In this document: in pieces, positions 45,787 through 56,421 of the stretch
Position numbering within the stretch: the first letter of the stretch is position 1
Layout: each line of letters starts with the position of its first letter
Source: Caballeronia sp. NK8
Lineage (GTDB): Bacteria; Pseudomonadota; Gammaproteobacteria; Burkholderiales; Burkholderiaceae
Reading direction: 5' to 3'
Length of the DNA: 64,000 bases
Assembly: GCF_018408855.1 (NCBI RefSeq)
Contig: NZ_AP024326.1
Span: forward strand, 124,001 to 188,000
Translations under genes and position numbers: made by a program
Notes under the pieces: generated by a model
What the model saw: the letters and a program-made list of their open reading frames with translations, nothing else
What the model was told of the DNA's origin: nothing
The model's database searches: none

Positions 45787-46056
45787 ATGAAGTATTTGAA
45801 AGGAGCGGTTGCGTTGCTGGCGATCGTCCTCGCCATGAATGGGGTGGCGCAGGTTGCAGCACAGCCGGATCAAGGGACTGCTCAGCCTGAGCACAACGAT
45901 GCGATCGTAAAGATGCGAATGGAAATCGCTGCAGCCAATAAGAAGTACAACCAGAAGGTCGCGGCGGCGAAGAAAGTGTTCGATCACAAGAAGGCAGAGG
46001 CTGCCAAGGAGCGTGATGCCGCGGTTGCGGCCGCGCACAAGGCCGCGACGCAATGA
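45787..46056 (+). CDS. Small secreted Lys/Ala-rich coiled-coil protein (copy 2)
   Basis: 89 residues. Signal peptide about 1-24 (GVAQVAAQ), then HNDAIVKMRMEIAAANKKYN, QKVAAAKKVFDHKKAEAAKE, RDAAVAAAHKAA. It is about 75-80% identical to 36527-36799 over the mature helical part, which shows this is a conserved family and not random low complexity. Function unknown. Confidence 0.78.
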   Translation: MKYLKGAVALLAIVLAMNGVAQVAAQPDQGTAQPEHNDAIVKMRMEIAAANKKYNQKVAAAKKVFDHKKAEAAKERDAAVAAAHKAATQ

Positions 46057-46202
46057 TCGCTTTGTGGGTCCGCCCGAGGGATCTTTCTCTACCAGAATTT
46101 GGAGATCAGGCGACTGCGATTTCGTGGCGCCTCATTTGTACGAGAACGGGCAGAGAGGCGATCGTGTCAACATCTTCAGGTCCAGTTCGACACACGGCCA
46201 GC

Positions 46203-47450
46203 CTATGCCATTAGGAGCGCCTCATATTCCTCGCGGAACTGGTCAACCGAACTTTCCACTACTGTCACCGCACCATCGATGAGACCGCAGCGGCCGCTGC
46301 CGGGAAGGATCTTGCATAAGTTATCCAGCGCCTCGAGATCGGCGCGTACGCCCCGACCAGTGTCGATCCGGTTGAGCAGTCGCATCAACTGAAAGGTTCC
46401 GCCTTTGCAGGGTGGACATTGTCCGCAAGAACCCTGTGCGAAAAAGCCGACGTACTCGGCGACCTTGCGTACGATGCTGCTGCCTTCGGAAACGACGATC
46501 ATTGCGCCCGTGCCCAGGCGCGACCGACGCTGGCGGACCGAGTCGAAGTCCAACGCTACGTCCAGGTCGCGCCTGGTCAGCAACGTGTTGGACGGACCAC
46601 CCGTGAAGACCGCCTTGAACTCCTTGCCTTGCAGCATTCCGCCACCATGCTGAAAGACGAGTTCTTCCAGGCTCGTACCCATTGGCAATTCGTACAGCCC
46701 TGGGTGCAGGACGTCGCCCGAGAGCGAATAGAGCTTGGTGCCGGCCGCGCCCCCCTTACCGAGGCCTCGGTACCACTGCGCGCCGTACCGAAGAATCCCC
46801 GGCACGTGTGCCAGTGTCTCGGTGTTGTTCACGATGGTAGGCGAGCCATGCACGCCATGTTCCGCCGGAAAGGGCGGCTTGCGCCTCGGAAAGGGAAATC
46901 CGCCTTCGACGCTTGCGATCGCAGCGGTTTCCTCGCCGCCGATATACAGGCCTGAACTGGGCACTACGCAAAGCGAAACCGGGCCACCGATCTGCTGCTC
47001 AATCGCGCAAAAGAGCGGATGCGCCTGCCACTGCTTTACCGCCTGACGAGTGACCATGAGGGGCACGGCCTGGTGCGGATTGATATAAAGCACGACGTGG
47101 TTCGCGCGGGTTGCCACCGCCCCAATGAGCGCGCCTTCGATGACCTGATGCGGCGTGTGCTCGAGAAGATAGCGATCCTTGAAGGTGCCAGGCTCGTCCT
47201 CGTTGCCGTTACAAATGATGTACTTGTCGCCATCCGGAGCGGCGGCGACCGGCGTCCATTTGCGATGTGTCGCAAACCCGGCGCCCCCCATCCCGCGCAG
47301 GTCGGCTTGTTCGATCTCGGCGATGATCGACTCAGGATTTTCCAGCGCCTTGGAGAGTCCGATTCCGCCGCTGCGCGCGAGCCACGCGTCGAGATCGGCG
47401 CCCACGCGTATATCGTCCCTTAAGAGAACCTGATTCAGCTTTTCCATCAT
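46203..47450 (-). CDS. NuoF-like NADH-binding flavoprotein
   Basis: 415 residues. The FMN/NADH fold has RGMGGAGFATHRKW (about residue 52) and GGEETAAIASVEGG (about 171). The 4Fe-4S site is SCGQCPPCKGGT (three Cys, about 346-352) plus a later Cys in GSGRCGLIDG (about 392). It matches subunit F of NADH dehydrogenase, but there is no NuoE or other Nuo gene. It is 18 bases after the FrdA-like gene, in the order FrdB, FrdA, NuoF-like. It probably takes NADH electrons and passes them to the FrdAB pair. Confidence 0.85.
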   Translation of the reverse strand: MMEKLNQVLLRDDIRVGADLDAWLARSGGIGLSKALENPESIIAEIEQADLRGMGGAGFATHRKWTPVAAAPDGDKYIICNGNEDEPGTFKDRYLLEHTPHQVIEGALIGAVATRANHVVLYINPHQAVPLMVTRQAVKQWQAHPLFCAIEQQIGGPVSLCVVPSSGLYIGGEETAAIASVEGGFPFPRRKPPFPAEHGVHGSPTIVNNTETLAHVPGILRYGAQWYRGLGKGGAAGTKLYSLSGDVLHPGLYELPMGTSLEELVFQHGGGMLQGKEFKAVFTGGPSNTLLTRRDLDVALDFDSVRQRRSRLGTGAMIVVSEGSSIVRKVAEYVGFFAQGSCGQCPPCKGGTFQLMRLLNRIDTGRGVRADLEALDNLCKILPGSGRCGLIDGAVTVVESSVDQFREEYEALLMA

Positions 47451-47468
47451 CGCGCTCCGTGAATTGCC

Positions 47469-49115
47469 TCAGCGGATGCCGCCGACCGCGCCGCTGCTCA
47501 CGCTCGCGCGCAAGCCCGCATCGACTTGCAGATCGAAGTGCGCGTAGCTGGGAAAGAGCGATGGAGCTTTGACGTTCAGGGGCAAGCCTGCCAGCGTCAG
47601 TTCCCGCTGCCATGCGTGTACGTGGCCGATCCCCGCACGGCTTGCGATGGCGTCGCCCGATTCTGCGGCCTTTGCGGCGGCACGGCGTCCCATACTCAAA
47701 ATGTCCAGCAGCGCGTTGCCCATCAGGCGATTGCGTCCGTGTATGCCTCCTGTAACTTCTCCGACGCAATAGAGGCCGGGCACACTCGTGGCGCCGTCTT
47801 TGTCGATCGCCACACCACCGTTCTGATAGTGGAGGGTCGGATAGACCAGGAAGGGCTCCTGCGCCGCATCGTGACTGCACTTGTGCGCGAGGTGACGCAA
47901 CGTAACGAGGCGCTTTTCAAGGATGCCCGGATTTTCCAGTTCAAGAGTCGGCGTGTCGAGGAATACGCCCATCTGGCCATCACGTTCGATTCCGCGACCT
48001 TGCGCGCATTCACGCAGGATCGCGGAGGCCACGATATCGCGCGGCTTCAACTCATCCACGAAGCGCTCGCCTTCGCCGTTGATCAGCTTGGCTCCCGCGG
48101 AGCGCGCGGCTTCTGAGATCAGTCCGCCCGCCAAATGAGGCGGGTACGCGATGCCGGTCGGGTGATACTGGAACGAATCGAGCTCGCGCAGGCGTGCTCC
48201 GATCCGATAGGCGAGCACGAGCCCGTCCGCGGTAGCGCCGTAATGGTTCGATGTCGGGAAAGCATTGAGGTGAAGCCTCCCGGCGCCACCCGTGGCGAGG
48301 ACCACGGCTCGCGCGCGCACGAGTACGAAGGTGCGCCACTCGAGGTTGTAGACGACGGCCCCGGCACAACATCCACGCTCGTCTGACAGCAGTTCGACCA
48401 CCGGGCAGCGATTCCAAACTTCGACGCCCGAATCGAGCTCTACGGCCTCGCGGAGCACGCGCATCATCTCCAGACCCGTGTAGTCCCGATAGGAAAGGAT
48501 GCGCGCTGCCGATGCGCCGCCGGGCTTCTTGCGCAGGAGGTCGCCGCCGATAGGCCGATCCTCCTCCTGATCGAACATCATGCCGAGCCGGATGAGCCAT
48601 CGGATCACATCCGGGCCGTCCATCACCATTTGCGCGACAAGTTCGGGCTCTGCGCAGAAGTGCCCGGCGCGTAATGTGTCCTCGAAATGCAGTTGCGGGC
48701 TGTCGTCTTCCCCGATGGCGGCCTGGATTCCGCCTTCTGCCATCACGGTGTTGCTGTCGCCCAGGCGCAGCTTGGTGGCGAGGATCACGCGCGCGCCGTT
48801 TCTGGCCGACGTGAGCGCGGCCGCACATCCTCCGCCACCGCCGCCGATGACCAGCACGTCGGTGCTTACGAGCTGCGCGCCAGCAATATCGACGTCGTCG
48901 ATCAGCGCGTTCGCCTGGAGATAGCGCGCAAGATCGGGCTGACACGGTGCGCCGCGGTTCACCCCGACACTCAGGGCGACGCGGGCATTGGGCCCGTGGT
49001 CAGGATGATGGGCCGCGAGGAGTTCATCAACGGACATGTCATCGCGCCGTTGCGTGAGCATGCGACCGGGCTGGTAGCGTCGGCGCGCGTCGTCGTAAGG
49101 GATGCCAGCGTGCAT
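47469..49115 (-). CDS. Fumarate reductase / succinate dehydrogenase flavoprotein (FrdA-like)
   Basis: 548 residues. After an extra N-terminal stretch the FAD motif reads VLVIGGGGGGCAAALTSARN (about 85-105). Next is SNTVMAEGGIQAAIGEDD; the position that in SdhA/FrdA holds the covalent histidine (S-H-T) is Asn here (SNT), so FAD is likely not covalent. The capping and active-site lines are FQYHPTGIA, HYQNGGVAID and GRNRLMGNALLDI. It should reduce fumarate (or oxidise succinate). The stop-start gap to FrdB is 3 bases. There is no SdhC/D or FrdC/D anchor, so the enzyme is likely soluble. Confidence 0.85.
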   Translation of the reverse strand: MHAGIPYDDARRRYQPGRMLTQRRDDMSVDELLAAHHPDHGPNARVALSVGVNRGAPCQPDLARYLQANALIDDVDIAGAQLVSTDVLVIGGGGGGCAAALTSARNGARVILATKLRLGDSNTVMAEGGIQAAIGEDDSPQLHFEDTLRAGHFCAEPELVAQMVMDGPDVIRWLIRLGMMFDQEEDRPIGGDLLRKKPGGASAARILSYRDYTGLEMMRVLREAVELDSGVEVWNRCPVVELLSDERGCCAGAVVYNLEWRTFVLVRARAVVLATGGAGRLHLNAFPTSNHYGATADGLVLAYRIGARLRELDSFQYHPTGIAYPPHLAGGLISEAARSAGAKLINGEGERFVDELKPRDIVASAILRECAQGRGIERDGQMGVFLDTPTLELENPGILEKRLVTLRHLAHKCSHDAAQEPFLVYPTLHYQNGGVAIDKDGATSVPGLYCVGEVTGGIHGRNRLMGNALLDILSMGRRAAAKAAESGDAIASRAGIGHVHAWQRELTLAGLPLNVKAPSLFPSYAHFDLQVDAGLRASVSSGAVGGIR

Positions 49116-49118
49116 GAT

Positions 49119-49769
49119 CTATTGACTGGGTCCGCTCGGCGGGTGCGCGCCGGGCGCATTGAAGTCGATCGTCATTTCACCGCTTTCGATCTGTTGCAGG
49201 CGCCGCATTAGATTGGCCGGCCGCAGCGCCGCCGCCGCGGTCATGCGTCGCACGAAAAGCCCGAGATGATTCGGCCGGATGAGTTCGGGACAAGCGAGCG
49301 TGCAGAGGTTGCACATGACGCATTCGTCGAAGACCTGTGCCGATGGGGCGAGCTTGCCCTCCACGGCGAGGTTCACCCCACGTTGAACGTCGAGGCCCTT
49401 CGGGCAGGCGCGATCGCAGCCGCCGCAGTGACGGCAATGGGACGCCTCAGGGAAAATTTGGGAGACCGCGCGCAACATCTGCCAACTGTCGCCGAGGTTC
49501 TCCATGCGATACGTGTGACGCGTCGAGATGGTGAAGTAATCGAGAAAGGCGACCTGCATGCCAGTCTCGATCAGGGTCTCGCAAGCAAGCGCCGTCTTCA
49601 CCTCCTGCTCGCCGCACCTTCTGACGATGACACGGCACGAGCCGCACACTCCCTGACCCATACAGCCAACACCTTCGACAAGCGTCGCTCCCGCATGCAC
49701 GAAGGCCTGCAGAATCGAGCAGTTTTCAGGGGCATCGACCTCGCGCCCTTCGATGCTCAGGCTGACCAT
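49119..49769 (-). CDS. Fumarate reductase / succinate dehydrogenase iron-sulfur protein (FrdB-like)
   Basis: 216 residues from ATG at 49769; the longer frame upstream lacks family sequence. A plant-type 2Fe-2S domain (GVGCMGQGVCGSCRVIV, later ALACET) is followed by two 4Fe-4S-type clusters (CRHCGGCDRACPKG and CVMCNLCTLACPE). It carries electrons between the flavoprotein and the NuoF-like subunit. It is the first gene of the operon, divergent from the DASS transporter with 107 bases between them. Confidence 0.85.
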   Translation of the reverse strand: MVSLSIEGREVDAPENCSILQAFVHAGATLVEGVGCMGQGVCGSCRVIVRRCGEQEVKTALACETLIETGMQVAFLDYFTISTRHTYRMENLGDSWQMLRAVSQIFPEASHCRHCGGCDRACPKGLDVQRGVNLAVEGKLAPSAQVFDECVMCNLCTLACPELIRPNHLGLFVRRMTAAAALRPANLMRRLQQIESGEMTIDFNAPGAHPPSGPSQ

Positions 49770-49876
49770 TTTTTTGCACTCCGCCCTTGCGCCATGCTGG
49801 AACCACGGTGGCGAACCCACGGAAAACGACATATAAACCATAGCACACGAGTGATGTTTTCCAAGCGGAGGACGTT

Positions 49877-51319
49877 ATGCCTGCCTTCTGGAAAGCCCTT
49901 GCACCCCTGATCGTCGCGATCGTGATCGCGATCATTCCCGCGCCCGGGGGACTGGATCAACATGCGTGGTACTACTTTGCCATCTTCGCCGGTGTGATCA
50001 TCGGACTGATGCTGGAGCCTATCCCGGGCGCGGCCATCGGCCTCGTTGCAGTGACCGTCGTTGCCGTATTCTCCGAATGGGTATTCTTCAGCCCCGAGCA
50101 ACTCGCCAAACCAGGCTTCAATGTGGCGAATGCGAGTCTGAGCTGGGCACTTTCTGGCTTTTCCAACGGCACGGTATGGTTGATCTTCGGTGCCTTTATG
50201 TTCGCCCTCGGCTATGAAAAGACAGGCCTCGGCCGGCGCATCGCGCTCATGCTCGTGCGGGCGATGGGTCGCAAGACGCTCACTCTGGGCTACGCGGTCA
50301 TGGTGGCCGATGCCGTACTCGCTCCTTTCACACCGTCCAACACGGCGCGCAGTGGCGGGACGATTTTCCCCGTCATCCGCAATTTGCCGCCTCTTTACGA
50401 CTCGAAGCCGAACGATCCATCGGCGCGCCGGATTGGCTCCTACATCATGTGGACGGCGATCGCCACCACCTGCGTGACAAGCTCGATGTTTCTCACGGCA
50501 CTCGCACCAAATCTACTTGCTGCCGAGCTCATCAGAAAGACAGTGCACGTCGATCTGAGCTGGATGCAGTGGTTCATGGCCGTGGCGCCAGCGGGCATCG
50601 TGCTGTTGCTGGCTGTACCGCTCCTTGCCTACTTCCTCTATCCCCCGGAAGTCAAGCAGGGCAGCGAAGTCCCTGTCTGGGCGGCGAAAGAGCTGAAGGA
50701 GATGGGGCCGCTTACCCGACGCGAACTGATGCTCGGGGTTCTCGTGCTTATTGCGCTTGCACTCTGGATCTTCGGGGACGAGTACGTCAACGCCACGACT
50801 GCGGCACTCATAGTGATCGCTTTCATGCTGGTCGCCAAGGTAGTGACCTGGGACGACATGTTATCGAACAAGCAGGCGTGGAACACGCTCGCGTGGTTCG
50901 CGACGCTGGTCACGCTGGCCGACGGCCTCAGCAAGACAGGGTTCGTGAAGTGGTTCGCAGGCGCGATGTCGGCCCACATGAACGGCGTTCCGCCAACGAT
51001 GGCAGCAGTGGTTCTCGTGCTGATCTTCTTTTTCACGCACTACATGTTTGCCAGCATCACCGCCCATACGACGGCAATGCTCCCTGTAATGCTGACCGTG
51101 GGATCGACGATACCCGGCATGCCGATGGAGGCGTTTGCGCTAATGTTGGCACTCACGCTCGGCATCATGGGGATTCTGACGCCATACGGCACCGGGCCGA
51201 GCCCCGTCTACTTTGGCAGCGGCTATCTGCCCGCCGGTGACTTCTGGCGACTGGGTGCGATCTTTGGAATCATCTACATTGTCGTGTTTCTAGCGATTTG
51301 CGTCCCTCTCCTGCTTTGA
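49877..51319 (+). CDS. DASS-family dicarboxylate transporter (CitT/2-oxoglutarate-malate type)
   Basis: 480 residues, about 12 membrane segments. Family lines include PFTPSNTARSGGTIFPVI and GILTPYGTGPSPVYFGSGYL, with the SNT-type and SPT-like motifs of DASS carriers. RBS GCGGAGGACGTT precedes ATG at 49877. It likely exchanges or imports fumarate, succinate, malate or citrate. Opposite the fumarate reductase genes it probably feeds fumarate in or carries succinate out. Confidence 0.87.
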   Translation: MPAFWKALAPLIVAIVIAIIPAPGGLDQHAWYYFAIFAGVIIGLMLEPIPGAAIGLVAVTVVAVFSEWVFFSPEQLAKPGFNVANASLSWALSGFSNGTVWLIFGAFMFALGYEKTGLGRRIALMLVRAMGRKTLTLGYAVMVADAVLAPFTPSNTARSGGTIFPVIRNLPPLYDSKPNDPSARRIGSYIMWTAIATTCVTSSMFLTALAPNLLAAELIRKTVHVDLSWMQWFMAVAPAGIVLLLAVPLLAYFLYPPEVKQGSEVPVWAAKELKEMGPLTRRELMLGVLVLIALALWIFGDEYVNATTAALIVIAFMLVAKVVTWDDMLSNKQAWNTLAWFATLVTLADGLSKTGFVKWFAGAMSAHMNGVPPTMAAVVLVLIFFFTHYMFASITAHTTAMLPVMLTVGSTIPGMPMEAFALMLALTLGIMGILTPYGTGPSPVYFGSGYLPAGDFWRLGAIFGIIYIVVFLAICVPLLL

Positions 51320-51439
51320 CACGTCGTAGTGCCGAGAGCACAAGTCCCTGAGGTCGGTTGCGGACGGCTAGCCGGATTTCTGCTGTTCGGTTTAAGCTTC
51401 GTCGCCAGTGGTACTCGGTGTCCAGACGTAGGACGCTTC

Positions 51440-53230
51440 CTATATCGCCGATTGCATCGCAGCGGCCAGATTGGGTGCCTCCAGCCCCACGATCAGATCC
51501 ACCTCACCGTTGGCTAGCGTCTGCGTCGCCGGCACGCCCGCTGCCTTCAACGCATTGCCGTCGAGCCGCGACGCATCGCCGAGCGCAACGCGCAAGCGCG
51601 TGGCCGCCAGCGGTTCCATCTTCACGATGTTGGCCGCGCCGCCCAGCGCCGTGCGAATCTTCTCCGCGCGCGCCTTCTGCTGCGCCGTGTCCTGCGCGGG
51701 TGCCGCAGCCAGCGCGCTTACGGCGTCCGAAGCCGTAGCGGCGGTCGCGCCCGCCACCGGCAAGTCGGCGTCGCTGCCCGCCTTCTTCAGGTATTCCTGC
51801 ATGTCGGTCTTCATGTTCTCCGACAGCGGCCCGAAGATCGCCTGTACGCCGTTGCCCACGCGCAGCACACCCGCCGCGCCGAGTGCCTTCAGCCTGGCGT
51901 CATTGACAAGCGATGGATCTTTCACAGAGATGCGCAGTCGTGTGATGCAGGCGTCCAGGCTCGTGATGTTCGACCGCCCGCCGAACGCGAGCACCAGATC
52001 GCGCGAGCGTCCACCCATTTCGGCGGTGCTCGCCGGGGCGGCGTCGACGGTATCGTCCTCACGCCCCGGCGTCTTCAGATCGAACCGGCTGATCACGAAG
52101 CGGAAAACGACGTAGTAGATCGCCGCGTAGATCGGCCCGAGGATGAACACGTACCACGCGTGCGTCGCCTTGTTGCCGATCAGGTTGAACATCAAAAAGT
52201 CGATCGCGCCTTGCGAGAACGTGAACCCCATGTGCATGTTCAGCGTATTGGCGACGAACTGCGCCGACGCCGCAAGACACGCGTGAATGAAATACAGCAC
52301 CGGCGCGACGAACAGGAACGCAAACTCGATCGGCTCCGTGATGCCCGTTAGGAACGACGTCAGCGCCGCCGACACCATCATGCCGCCGACCGCGACCTTC
52401 TTCTCAGGCTTCGCGCAATGCCAGATCGCGATGGCCGCAGCAGGCAGACCGAACATCTTGAAGAAGAAGGCGCCCGCGAAAATCCCCGCGGTGGGATCGC
52501 CGGCGAAGAAGCGAGTGATGTCGCCATGAACCACCTTGCCGGTCGTCGGATCGAGGAAGCTGCCCGCTTCGAAAAAGAATGGCACGTTCCAGATGTGATG
52601 CAAGCCGAACGGAATCAGCAGACGCTCGACGAAACCATAGATGGTCGCCGCCGTGCGTGGGTCGGAGACCGCCGCCCAGTGCGAGAATGCCCTGATCGCG
52701 CCGCCGATCGGCGGCCATATGACGGACAGAATCGCCCCGAGCACGATCGAGCCGATGGCCGTGACGATTGGCACGAAGCGCTTGCCCGCGAAGAAGCCGA
52801 GATAGGCCGGCAGCGCGATCTTGTAGTAGCGGTTGAACATCCAGGCCGCGAGCCCGCCCGCGAGAATGCCGCCGAACACGCCGGTCTGGATCGACGGAAT
52901 GCCCATGATCAGCGACGTCTCGACGCCTTCGACCTTCGCGATCACGCCGAGCGTCGCCGTCATCACGAGATAGCCGATGGTCGCGGCGATGCCGGACACG
53001 CCGTCGTTCTCCGTGAAGCCGAGCGCGACGCCGATCGCGAAGATCAACGGCAGGTTGCCGAAGATCACGTCGCCCGCGTTCTTCATCAACTCCAGCACGA
53101 TGGCCGGAACATAGCCGTGGAAATCCGTCGCGCCCAGGCCGAGCAAGAGGCCCGCAACCGGCAACACCGCGACCGGCAGCATCAGCGATTTGCCGACTTT
53201 CTGCACCACGCCGAATGCATTCTTGAACAT
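51440..53230 (-). CDS. nagE: PTS N-acetylglucosamine-type permease EIICBB (NagE-like)
   Basis: 596 residues. EIIC (about 1-380) begins [20 protein letters not shown], with [17 protein letters not shown] lines. The first EIIB (about 400-480) has the phospho-cysteine in [14 protein letters not shown] second EIIB-like part (about 520-595) has [13 protein letters not shown] with Ala in place of the Cys, so it cannot be phosphorylated at that site. The protein imports and phosphorylates GlcNAc. It is 13 bases downstream of the EIIA-HPr-EI gene. Confidence 0.88.
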   Translation of the reverse strand: MFKNAFGVVQKVGKSLMLPVAVLPVAGLLLGLGATDFHGYVPAIVLELMKNAGDVIFGNLPLIFAIGVALGFTENDGVSGIAATIGYLVMTATLGVIAKVEGVETSLIMGIPSIQTGVFGGILAGGLAAWMFNRYYKIALPAYLGFFAGKRFVPIVTAIGSIVLGAILSVIWPPIGGAIRAFSHWAAVSDPRTAATIYGFVERLLIPFGLHHIWNVPFFFEAGSFLDPTTGKVVHGDITRFFAGDPTAGIFAGAFFFKMFGLPAAAIAIWHCAKPEKKVAVGGMMVSAALTSFLTGITEPIEFAFLFVAPVLYFIHACLAASAQFVANTLNMHMGFTFSQGAIDFLMFNLIGNKATHAWYVFILGPIYAAIYYVVFRFVISRFDLKTPGREDDTVDAAPASTAEMGGRSRDLVLAFGGRSNITSLDACITRLRISVKDPSLVNDARLKALGAAGVLRVGNGVQAIFGPLSENMKTDMQEYLKKAGSDADLPVAGATAATASDAVSALAAAPAQDTAQQKARAEKIRTALGGAANIVKMEPLAATRLRVALGDASRLDGNALKAAGVPATQTLANGEVDLIVGLEAPNLAAAMQSAI

Positions 53231-53243
53231 GATTGGTCTCCGC

Positions 53244-55778
53244 TTATTCTGCGTACGGGGCGAGCAGGGCGCGCACTTCGGCAGCCGTGCCGAGCGTGAC
53301 CACCTTCGCCGCGAGCTTGCGCGCCTCGTCCATCGTGAACCGCGCGATTTGCGCCTTGATCGAGCCGACCGCGGGCACGCTCACCGACAATTCATCTACG
53401 CCGAGTCCGACGAGCACCGGCACGGCCATCGCATCCGATGCGATACCGCCGCACACGCCGACCCATTTGCCGTGCTGATGGGCGCCCTCGACGGTCATGC
53501 CGATGAGACGCAGCACCGCCGGATGCAGCCCGTCGGCCTGTTTGGCGAGCTTCGGGTGCCCGCGATCCATCGCGAGCGTGTATTGCGTCAGATCGTTGGT
53601 GCCGATCGAGAAGAAGTCGACTTCGCGCGCGAGCGGCTCGGCGATGAGCGCGGCGGACGGCACTTCGATCATCACGCCGATCTTGACGTCGCCGATACGG
53701 TCGCCGGCTTCTTCCTGAAGCATCTTCTTCGCCGCGCGCACTTCCTCGATGGCGGCGACCATCGGAAACATGATGTGCAGATTGCCGATCGGCGCGGCTC
53801 GCAGAATCGCGCGCAACTGCACGCGGAACATGTCGGGACGATCGAGGCTCACGCGCACGCCGCGCAGGCCGAGGAACGGGTTGTCCTCTTTCGGCAGCGG
53901 CAGGTAGGACAGCGGCTTGTCGCCGCCGACATCGAGCGTACGCACGACGAGCGGACGCTCGCGCCCGAGCGCTTCGGCGACCGCGCAGTATTCGGCGGCC
54001 TGTTCGTCTTCCGACGGCGCGGTGTCGCGGTTGTCGAAGAGAAACTCGGAGCGCAACAGCCCGACGCCTTCCGCGCCGGCCGCGACCGCTTCGCGCGCTT
54101 CCTGCGCATTGCGGATGTTCGCCGCCACTTCGATGCGATGACCATCGGCGGTGACGGCCTGCTTGTTGGCCGCGACTTTCTCTTCCTCGCGCTTCTTCGT
54201 CTGACGTTCGATGCGTTCGCGCGCCTTCGCCAGCTCGTCCGCGCCCGGATTGCGCCGCAGGCTGCCGTGCGAGCCGTCGAGGACAACGAGCGTGCCATCA
54301 GGCAATTGCAGCGCGCCCTCGTCGACGCCGCAGATCGCCGGAATGCCCAGCGAACGCGCGAGGATCGCGACGTGGCTCGTCGCGCCGCCGGTCGTCGTGC
54401 AGAAGCCGAGCACCTTGCTGCGATCGAGCGATGCCGTGTCCGAAGGCGACAGTTCCTCGGCGATGAGAATCGATTCCGCCGGCACGTCGATATGCGCCTG
54501 CTTCACGCCCGCCAACAGCGCCAGCACGCGGCGGCCGACATCGCGAATATCGCCGGCGCGTTCGCGCAGCAGCGCGTTGTCGACCTTTTCCAGCATGCTC
54601 GCCTGCGCCTCGAACGCGGCGCGCCACGCGAAGCCCGCGCTCTTGCCGTCACTGATGCCGGCGATGGCGGCGTCGTTGAGGCCGGGATCGTCGAGCAATT
54701 CCCGATGCGCGTCGAGAATCTGCGCTTTCGACGGATCGGTGAGCTTTGCCTTCAGCGTTTCGATCTGCTGGCGCGCTTCGTGTTGCGCGGCTTCGAGGCG
54801 GCCTCGCTCGCGCTGCGGCGCTTCGCCCGCTTCGGCCACGTCGATGACTTCCTGGCGGAACTGCACGATCTTGCCGACCGCGAGCCCCGGCGATGCCGAT
54901 ACGCCGGTGAACTCGTTCGCGTCGGCGGGCGCGGCGTGTTGCGGTGCAGCCGCCGCGGCGGCGGTCGCAGCCGGCGCGGGTGCATCGCCGGGCTTCTCGC
55001 CCGAGCCCGATGCGAGCAGGCGCGCGAGCGCGGCGGCGGCCTCGCCCGCATCGGGGCCGGCGGCCTCGACGCGCAGCGTGTCGCCGAACTTCGTCGCGAG
55101 CGCCATCAGCGCGACGACCGATTTCGCGTTCGCGCTGTCGCTGCCGCGCAGCACACGGATGTCGGATTTGTATTTCTTCGCTTCGGCGGCGAATACCGCG
55201 GCGGGCCGTGCGTGCAGGCCCTGAGGATTCGGCAGCGCAACTTCGTCGGACTGGATCGCGCCGGCCGCGCCGCCGCTCGCCTCGGCGCTTGCGCCGCCGA
55301 CGATCTCGGCCGACAACGCGACGTCCTTGCCCGCGATGACGAGGCCCGTCGCGGGCATATAGCGCGTGACGAGCTCTTCGCCATTGGCGATGACCATCTG
55401 CGTGAGCAGGCTTACGGCTCGCGCGCCCACGACGACCGGATCGAAACGGATCAGCGGCTGGCCCGTGGTGACGGTGTCGCCTTCTTTGACGAGTGGCGTG
55501 AAGCCTTCGCCGCGCAGCATCACCGTGTCGAGGCCGATGTGGATCAGCACCTGAAGGCCGCCTTCGCCGGTCACAGTCACTGCGTGCGCCGCGCGATGCA
55601 GCTGGGTGATCGTGCCGGGAAACGGGGCGAGCAGTTCGTCGGAAGTGGGATCGATCGACACGCCGTCGCCGACCATCTTGTCTGCGAAAACCGGATCGGG
55701 CACGGTTTCGAGTTGCACCATCACGCCGGAAAGCGGCGCCATCAACTCGATCCGTGCCAAACGTCGCGGAGCTTCCAT
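53244..55778 (-). CDS. PTS EIIA-HPr-EI fusion (GlcNAc-type, NagF-like)
   Basis: 844 residues in three parts. EIIA of the glucose/GlcNAc type covers about 1-150 ([20 protein letters not shown], with the phospho-His). HPr covers about 165-250 ([20 protein letters not shown], His in LHARP). Enzyme I covers about 285-844 ([18 protein letters not shown] with the phospho-His; [27 protein letters not shown]). It takes phosphate from phosphoenolpyruvate and gives it to NagE downstream. The two genes form a complete PTS with no need of general PTS proteins. No nag catabolic genes or regulator are next to it. Confidence 0.9.
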   Translation of the reverse strand: MEAPRRLARIELMAPLSGVMVQLETVPDPVFADKMVGDGVSIDPTSDELLAPFPGTITQLHRAAHAVTVTGEGGLQVLIHIGLDTVMLRGEGFTPLVKEGDTVTTGQPLIRFDPVVVGARAVSLLTQMVIANGEELVTRYMPATGLVIAGKDVALSAEIVGGASAEASGGAAGAIQSDEVALPNPQGLHARPAAVFAAEAKKYKSDIRVLRGSDSANAKSVVALMALATKFGDTLRVEAAGPDAGEAAAALARLLASGSGEKPGDAPAPAATAAAAAAPQHAAPADANEFTGVSASPGLAVGKIVQFRQEVIDVAEAGEAPQRERGRLEAAQHEARQQIETLKAKLTDPSKAQILDAHRELLDDPGLNDAAIAGISDGKSAGFAWRAAFEAQASMLEKVDNALLRERAGDIRDVGRRVLALLAGVKQAHIDVPAESILIAEELSPSDTASLDRSKVLGFCTTTGGATSHVAILARSLGIPAICGVDEGALQLPDGTLVVLDGSHGSLRRNPGADELAKARERIERQTKKREEEKVAANKQAVTADGHRIEVAANIRNAQEAREAVAAGAEGVGLLRSEFLFDNRDTAPSEDEQAAEYCAVAEALGRERPLVVRTLDVGGDKPLSYLPLPKEDNPFLGLRGVRVSLDRPDMFRVQLRAILRAAPIGNLHIMFPMVAAIEEVRAAKKMLQEEAGDRIGDVKIGVMIEVPSAALIAEPLAREVDFFSIGTNDLTQYTLAMDRGHPKLAKQADGLHPAVLRLIGMTVEGAHQHGKWVGVCGGIASDAMAVPVLVGLGVDELSVSVPAVGSIKAQIARFTMDEARKLAAKVVTLGTAAEVRALLAPYAE

Positions 55779-56421
55779 GTGAACGACTCCTTGTCCTTTG
55801 ACGGTTTGCGGTCAATACCTAAGACGTGCTGGACAATGCCCTGCAGGGACATAAATCGCCCAATATAAATCATAGGCAAAGGAACGACGATTCGCTGATC
55901 TACGTATCATCCTCGGGCGAGCGCTGTTTCTAAGACAGGGACTGCAACGAATTCAGAAATTGATGCGAGATAGATAACGTTTACCAATTCAAAGGTAAGG
56001 TTCGGGTACAACAGGAACTTCCATTGCAGTCCAGGCTACGCTCTCATGGAAGAAGTGCTTTTTCGCAATCGTCCGTGGTTCTTCACCACACCATTTCGAT
56101 TGCATGAGACACATATCCTGCGCATACTTGTCGCGCGCTTGATGGCGCATTGTTTGGCCTCGCACTTTGCCCGTCGAGACAGGCGGGCTTTCTTTCTCAT
56201 TCGTTATGGCGCTTGCGAAACTTCCGTCGATGGCGGTACTGCATGCTGGATGGAGTGACGCGCGTTTGATCGCGGGTAACTAAATCAACGCTACCTTAAC
56301 GCTTGGTGCATCGCAGGTCTTCTTGTCAGAAGCGGTATCGCGGCGCGATGATTAGGAAATGGGCACGCGATATAGCCGGCCCACTAAGCGTCGTAGTGGA
56401 AAACGATAACTTCTCAAGGAG
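55779..56421. other. Intergenic stretch before the CBS-BON gene
   Basis: 643 bases between diverging genes. The only open frame of note (56046-56258, 70 codons) shows no family sequence and lacks a good ribosome site. It must hold promoters for the PTS operon and the CBS-BON gene. AAGGAGATGG precedes the latter. Confidence 0.45.

Noticed and set aside
53190..55868. 892-codon open frame on the plus strand
   Set aside because: It is the antisense shadow of the EIIA-HPr-EI gene; composition is Arg/Ala/His-rich without any domain, while the minus strand has all PTS motifs.
56046..56258. 70-codon open frame
   Set aside because: No ribosome site, no family, and a high share of rare-type codons compared with neighbours.
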